DNA from: JANYCG01 sp031365665
GTDB taxonomy: Bacteria; Pseudomonadota; Gammaproteobacteria; Burkholderiales; Burkholderiaceae_C
Assembly (NCBI GenBank): GCA_031365665.1
Contig: JANLYO010000107.1
Location: 1 to 7,942, forward strand
Direction: 5' to 3'
Length of the DNA stretch: 7,942 nt
The notes beneath the pieces were generated by a model that saw only the letters and a program-made list of their open reading frames with translations, was not told the origin of the DNA and searched no databases. The position numbers and the translations under genes were made by a program. Numbering within the stretch: the first letter of the stretch is position 1; each line of letters begins with the position of its first letter. Positions 6,244 to 7,942 of this stretch are shown in pieces.

Positions 6244-6279
6244 CGAGATATGCAGCGAGACATGCCGCGAGGCATTGCG
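6244..6279. repeat. Degenerate 12-base tandem repeat (x3) in the rimI-udg gap
   Basis: Three consecutive 12-mers, CGAGATATGCAG (6244-6255), CGAGACATGCCG (6256-6267) and CGAGGCATTGCG (6268-6279), agree at 10/12 and 9/12 between neighbours. They fill half of the 73-base noncoding gap between the rimI stop and the udg start. A short hairpin ATGCC-N4-GGCAT (6262-6275) spans copies two and three. Confidence 0.55.
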
Positions 6280-6300
6280 GGCAGGATTGCGGCGCGGCGT

Positions 6301-6810
6301 TCACAGCTTCAAACTCATCACGACGGCGTCTTCGCGCGGCGCCGCGCCGTTGGGGTAATAGGCCGCCCGACGTCCGACACTGCGAAATCCGCTGTCCAGA
6401 TACACCTTCATCGCGCGGGCATTGCTTTGCCGCACTTCCAGCCACAGCCAGTCGGCAGACTGCGCGCGCGACCAGATCGCCAGCGCCTCCAGCATCATGC
6501 GCGCCCAGCCTTGGCCCTGGTGCTCAGGGGCCACCGTGATATTGAGCAGATGCACTTCGTCCACGCCCTGCATGGCGATGAAATAGCCGAGTAATTGGTC
6601 GCCCGCCATCAAAAGCTGCGCCTGGTAACCGCTGGCCAAGGCGTCGACAAAGTTGCCGTGGGACCAGGGAAAAGCGTAAGCGCGGGTTTCCACCGCCAGC
6701 ACGGTGTCCAGCGCCGCGTGGTCAAACAACTCGAAGCGGACTTCGTCAGGCGCGAGCGTTGCGGGGCGCTTCGTGGGCGGCTCAGGCTGGGGTTTCAGGA
6801 CGGCGCTCAT
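6301..6810 (-). CDS. rimI: Ribosomal protein S18-alanine N-acetyltransferase
   Basis: 169-residue GNAT enzyme that acetylates the N-terminal alanine of ribosomal protein S18 using acetyl-CoA. RimI hallmarks: ETRAYAFPWSHGNF (41-54), HLLNITVAPEHQGQGWARMMLEAL (87-110) with the Q-x-x-G-x-A acetyl-CoA loop, and LEVRQSNARAMKVYLDSGFRSVGRRAAYYPN (124-154), ending EDAVVMSLKL as in E. coli RimI. The first ~25 residues (Pro-rich) extend beyond the E. coli protein (148 aa). The ATG at 6810 is chosen as the only methionine just upstream of the homology; there is no clear ribosome site and the same frame stays open into tsaB, so an alternative GTG/TTG start is possible. It lies 40 bases after tsaB; this tsaB-rimI neighbourhood is common in proteobacteria and strongly supports the call. 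Confidence 0.94.
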   Translation of the reverse strand: MSAVLKPQPEPPTKRPATLAPDEVRFELFDHAALDTVLAVETRAYAFPWSHGNFVDALASGYQAQLLMAGDQLLGYFIAMQGVDEVHLLNITVAPEHQGQGWARMMLEALAIWSRAQSADWLWLEVRQSNARAMKVYLDSGFRSVGRRAAYYPNGAAPREDAVVMSLKL

Positions 6811-6850
6811 GGGCGTTGAAAGTGGCTCAGGAAATGGTTCAACAAACAGA

Positions 6851-7657
6851 TCAGACAGCAGCTTTTTCCCGCAGGCGTTCTTCGGTGGTTTTCGCCACTT
6901 TATCGCGGATATACAGCGGCAAGGCGTGTTCCGCCCGCACAGCCAGGCCTTGTTGCAGCAATTGCGGCGCCAAACGCAGGAGCGCGCGGGCGCTGGGCAA
7001 GGCGTCTTGGCACAAGGATTTTGCGGTGTTGATGCGATGGCCGTAAGCGCCAAAGACGTTGCCTGCGAAGATCAAAGGTGGCAAGTCAGGCGGCAAATTG
7101 GATGATGAATCCTCGCCGCCAGGGTGTGCGGCTGGCGCAACGTGTGCGGCCACGCTTTCAGGTCGAATCAGGCTGTGAGTCCCGTCGATTGTCCATATGC
7201 CGCCACGGTAGGCATAACGTGCAAGGTACAACTCGTCCATGCGTGCATCCAGCAAGGCGACCACGCGCAAGGCGTCTGCGGGTGCTTGCGCGCCAGCGGG
7301 CATTGGCCCAGGGCGCTGGAACCGCGCGTCTTCGGCCACCGCCATCAGGCTGTCTACCGGCAGCACCGGCACGTCGGCGGCAAAGGCCAAACCTTGCGCC
7401 ACCGAACAGGCCGTGCGCAGGCCCGTAAAAGAGCCGGGGCCGGCGCCAAAGGCAATGGCAGCAAGATCCGGGTAGTCAAGCCCTGCCAGTTTCATCAGCC
7501 GTTCGATGGCCGGTATCAAGGTGCTGGAAGCCTGCGCGCCGCCGGGGCCATTGAAGCACCATTGCGCAGGCACGCCACCGGCACTGCCACCGCCGCCGCC
7601 ACGTTGGAGCGCCACCGAAAGGTGCTCAGTGCTGGTGTCAAAGGCCAGGAGGTTCAT
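6851..7657 (-). CDS. tsaB: tRNA t6A biosynthesis protein TsaB
   Basis: 268-residue ASKHA-fold protein (formerly YeaZ), the non-catalytic partner of TsaD that with TsaE completes threonylcarbamoylation of A37 in ANN-decoding tRNAs. Family marks: N-terminal LLAFDTSTEHLSVAL (3-17), the loop AFGAGPGSFTGLRTACSVAQG (69-89), PVDSLMAVAED (100-110), LLDARMDELYLARY (135-148) and the C-terminal ALPLYIRDKVAKTTEER (245-261). It is longer than E. coli TsaB (231) through three low-complexity inserts: a Gly run at about 20-28, a Pro/Ala stretch at about 115-128 and a Gly/Ser/Pro stretch at 175-193. The frame is open upstream to 7786, but the family starts at MNLLAFDTST, so 7657 is used. No Shine-Dalgarno; GATAAT lies 6 bases before the ATG, suggesting a leaderless mRNA. 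First gene of tsaB-rimI-udg. Confidence 0.96.
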   Translation of the reverse strand: MNLLAFDTSTEHLSVALQRGGGGGSAGGVPAQWCFNGPGGAQASSTLIPAIERLMKLAGLDYPDLAAIAFGAGPGSFTGLRTACSVAQGLAFAADVPVLPVDSLMAVAEDARFQRPGPMPAGAQAPADALRVVALLDARMDELYLARYAYRGGIWTIDGTHSLIRPESVAAHVAPAAHPGGEDSSSNLPPDLPPLIFAGNVFGAYGHRINTAKSLCQDALPSARALLRLAPQLLQQGLAVRAEHALPLYIRDKVAKTTEERLREKAAV

Positions 7658-7663
7658 CAGTAG

Positions 7664-7669
7664 ATTATC
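7664..7669 (-). promoter_or_regulatory. Candidate -10 box of tsaB (GATAAT)
   Basis: On the minus strand GATAAT is followed by CTACTG and then the tsaB ATG, so the box ends 7 positions before the start codon, the same distance as at pyrF. No good -35 box is seen at 16-18 bases. It overlaps the left arm of the inverted repeat at 7667-7709. Confidence 0.4.
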
Positions 7670-7709
7670 GGTTTGTCGGCACAATATCGCCCAGCAGCGG
7701 TCAACCGAT
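7667..7709. promoter_or_regulatory. Inverted repeat in the divergent tsaB / flavoprotein gap
   Basis: Perfect 7-base arms ATCGGTT (7667-7673) and AACCGAT (7703-7709) are separated by 29 bases, nearly filling the 76-base gap between the tsaB start and the 15-codon ORF start at 7734. The right arm also pairs locally (CGGT-CA-ACCG, 7698-7707). It may be a regulator-binding site shared by the two divergent units; this is inference from symmetry and position. Confidence 0.3.
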
Positions 7710-7721
7710 CGTCCTAAAAAT

Positions 7722-7726
7722 AGGAG
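7722..7726 (+). promoter_or_regulatory. Shine-Dalgarno site of the 15-codon ORF
   Basis: AGGAG lies 7 bases before the ATG at 7734, an optimal spacing. It points to translation of the short ORF rather than direct entry at the flavoprotein start 44 bases further on. Confidence 0.65.
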
Positions 7727-7733
7727 AAGCACC

Positions 7734-7781
7734 ATGCACATCGACAGTGTTGGGCAATTGAACGCCTGGGAGCACGCATGA
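7734..7781 (+). CDS. 15-residue leader-like ORF coupled to the flavoprotein gene
   Basis: A complete short ORF, MHIDSVGQLNAWEHA, starts with ATG behind an ideal AGGAG and ends with TGA that overlaps the next gene's ATG (ATGA at 7778-7781). It is too short for domain recognition and I know no family for it. The layout suggests a leader peptide that delivers ribosomes to the flavoprotein start by coupling; it could also be the remnant of a lost gene. It has no run of one amino acid as in attenuator leaders and no hydrophobic segment. Support is the ribosome site and stop/start overlap only. Confidence 0.45.
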   Translation: MHIDSVGQLNAWEHA

Positions 7782-7942
7782 GCCATGTGCGCACGAACCT
7801 GGCGTGCGACGTGTTGGTCATCGGCTCGGGGGCCGCCGGCCTGGCCTGCGCCATCACCGCCAAAAGCCGGGGGCTGAGCGTGGTGGTGGTCGAGAAGGAG
7901 CCTGTGTTCGGCGGCACCACGGCGCTGTCGGGCGGCGTGCTG
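7778..7942 (+). CDS. FAD-dependent oxidoreductase, fumarate reductase / 3-ketosteroid dehydrogenase type, N-terminal fragment (3' end outside window)
   Basis: The first 55 residues are present. The Rossmann FAD-binding motif is CDVLVIGSGAAGLACAITAK (10-29; GxGxxG) with the acidic residue of VVVVEKE at the end of strand 2. GGTTALSGGVL (45-55) is the start of the FAD_binding_2 signature shared by fumarate reductase-like flavoproteins and ketosteroid dehydrogenases. The start has GGGAG five bases upstream, lying inside the preceding 15-codon ORF, and overlaps that ORF's stop. It is divergent from tsaB. Which substrate it oxidises or reduces cannot be decided from the fragment; the GGTTALSGG form is frequent in the steroid-dehydrogenase-like branch. 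Confidence 0.9.
   Translation, partial: MSHVRTNLACDVLVIGSGAAGLACAITAKSRGLSVVVVEKEPVFGGTTALSGGVL

Noticed and set aside
6811..7053. Extended rimI frame upstream into tsaB
   Set aside because: The extra residues are the shadow frame of tsaB; RimI homology starts well after the ATG at 6810.
7658..7786. N-terminal extension of TsaB by 43 codons, with a hydrophobic stretch
   Set aside because: The family begins at MNLLAFDTST; the extension would run across the divergent gap and the short leader ORF, and the MVLLLFLG stretch is fortuitous.

Overview
The window looks like a chromosomal segment from a GC-rich betaproteobacterium, most likely in the Comamonadaceae/Burkholderiales (Polaromonas/Rhodoferax/Acidovorax-like). 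This is inferred from protein style, the tsaB-rimI-udg order and strong GC bias in the genes; no rRNA or other taxonomic marker is present. Two tracts break the GC-rich background sharply: an intergenic stretch at about 1290-1440 and an in-frame stretch inside the uracil-DNA glycosylase gene at about 5912-6078. In each, the poorest 60-base line has only 6 G/C.

Layout, left to right: (1) the 3' end of uvrA (+), followed 10 bases later by a GNAT acetyltransferase resembling tabtoxin-resistance acetyltransferase (+). (2) A very AT-rich gap of about 170 bases. (3) A flavin-dependent aromatic-ring monooxygenase (+) with a small DUF2783-like gene 8 bases downstream (+). (4) pyrF, family-2 OMP decarboxylase (-), convergent with that pair and divergent from (5) an EamA/DMT-type 10-helix transporter (+). 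(6) A minus-strand cluster tsaB -> rimI -> udg: a tRNA t6A subunit, the ribosomal S18 N-acetyltransferase and a family-4 iron-sulfur uracil-DNA glycosylase. The udg end overlaps the transporter end tail-to-tail by 17 bases. (7) Divergent from tsaB, a 15-codon leader-like ORF with a strong ribosome site, whose stop overlaps (ATGA) the start of an FAD-dependent dehydrogenase (fumarate reductase/ketosteroid dehydrogenase type) that runs off the right edge.

Most genes are housekeeping (DNA repair: uvrA, udg; pyrimidine synthesis: pyrF; translation: tsaB, rimI), interleaved with metabolic accessory genes (two flavoproteins, transporter, acetyltransferase). I see no mobile element, CRISPR array, tRNA or rRNA, and no clear novel multi-gene system. 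The most interesting points are the unannotated 15-aa ORF coupled to the last flavoprotein gene, with an inverted repeat in the divergent gap before it; the AT-rich Asn/Ile/Lys linker in the glycosylase; -10-like boxes 7-8 bases ahead of three start codons (possible leaderless mRNAs); and the monooxygenase/DUF2783 pair.
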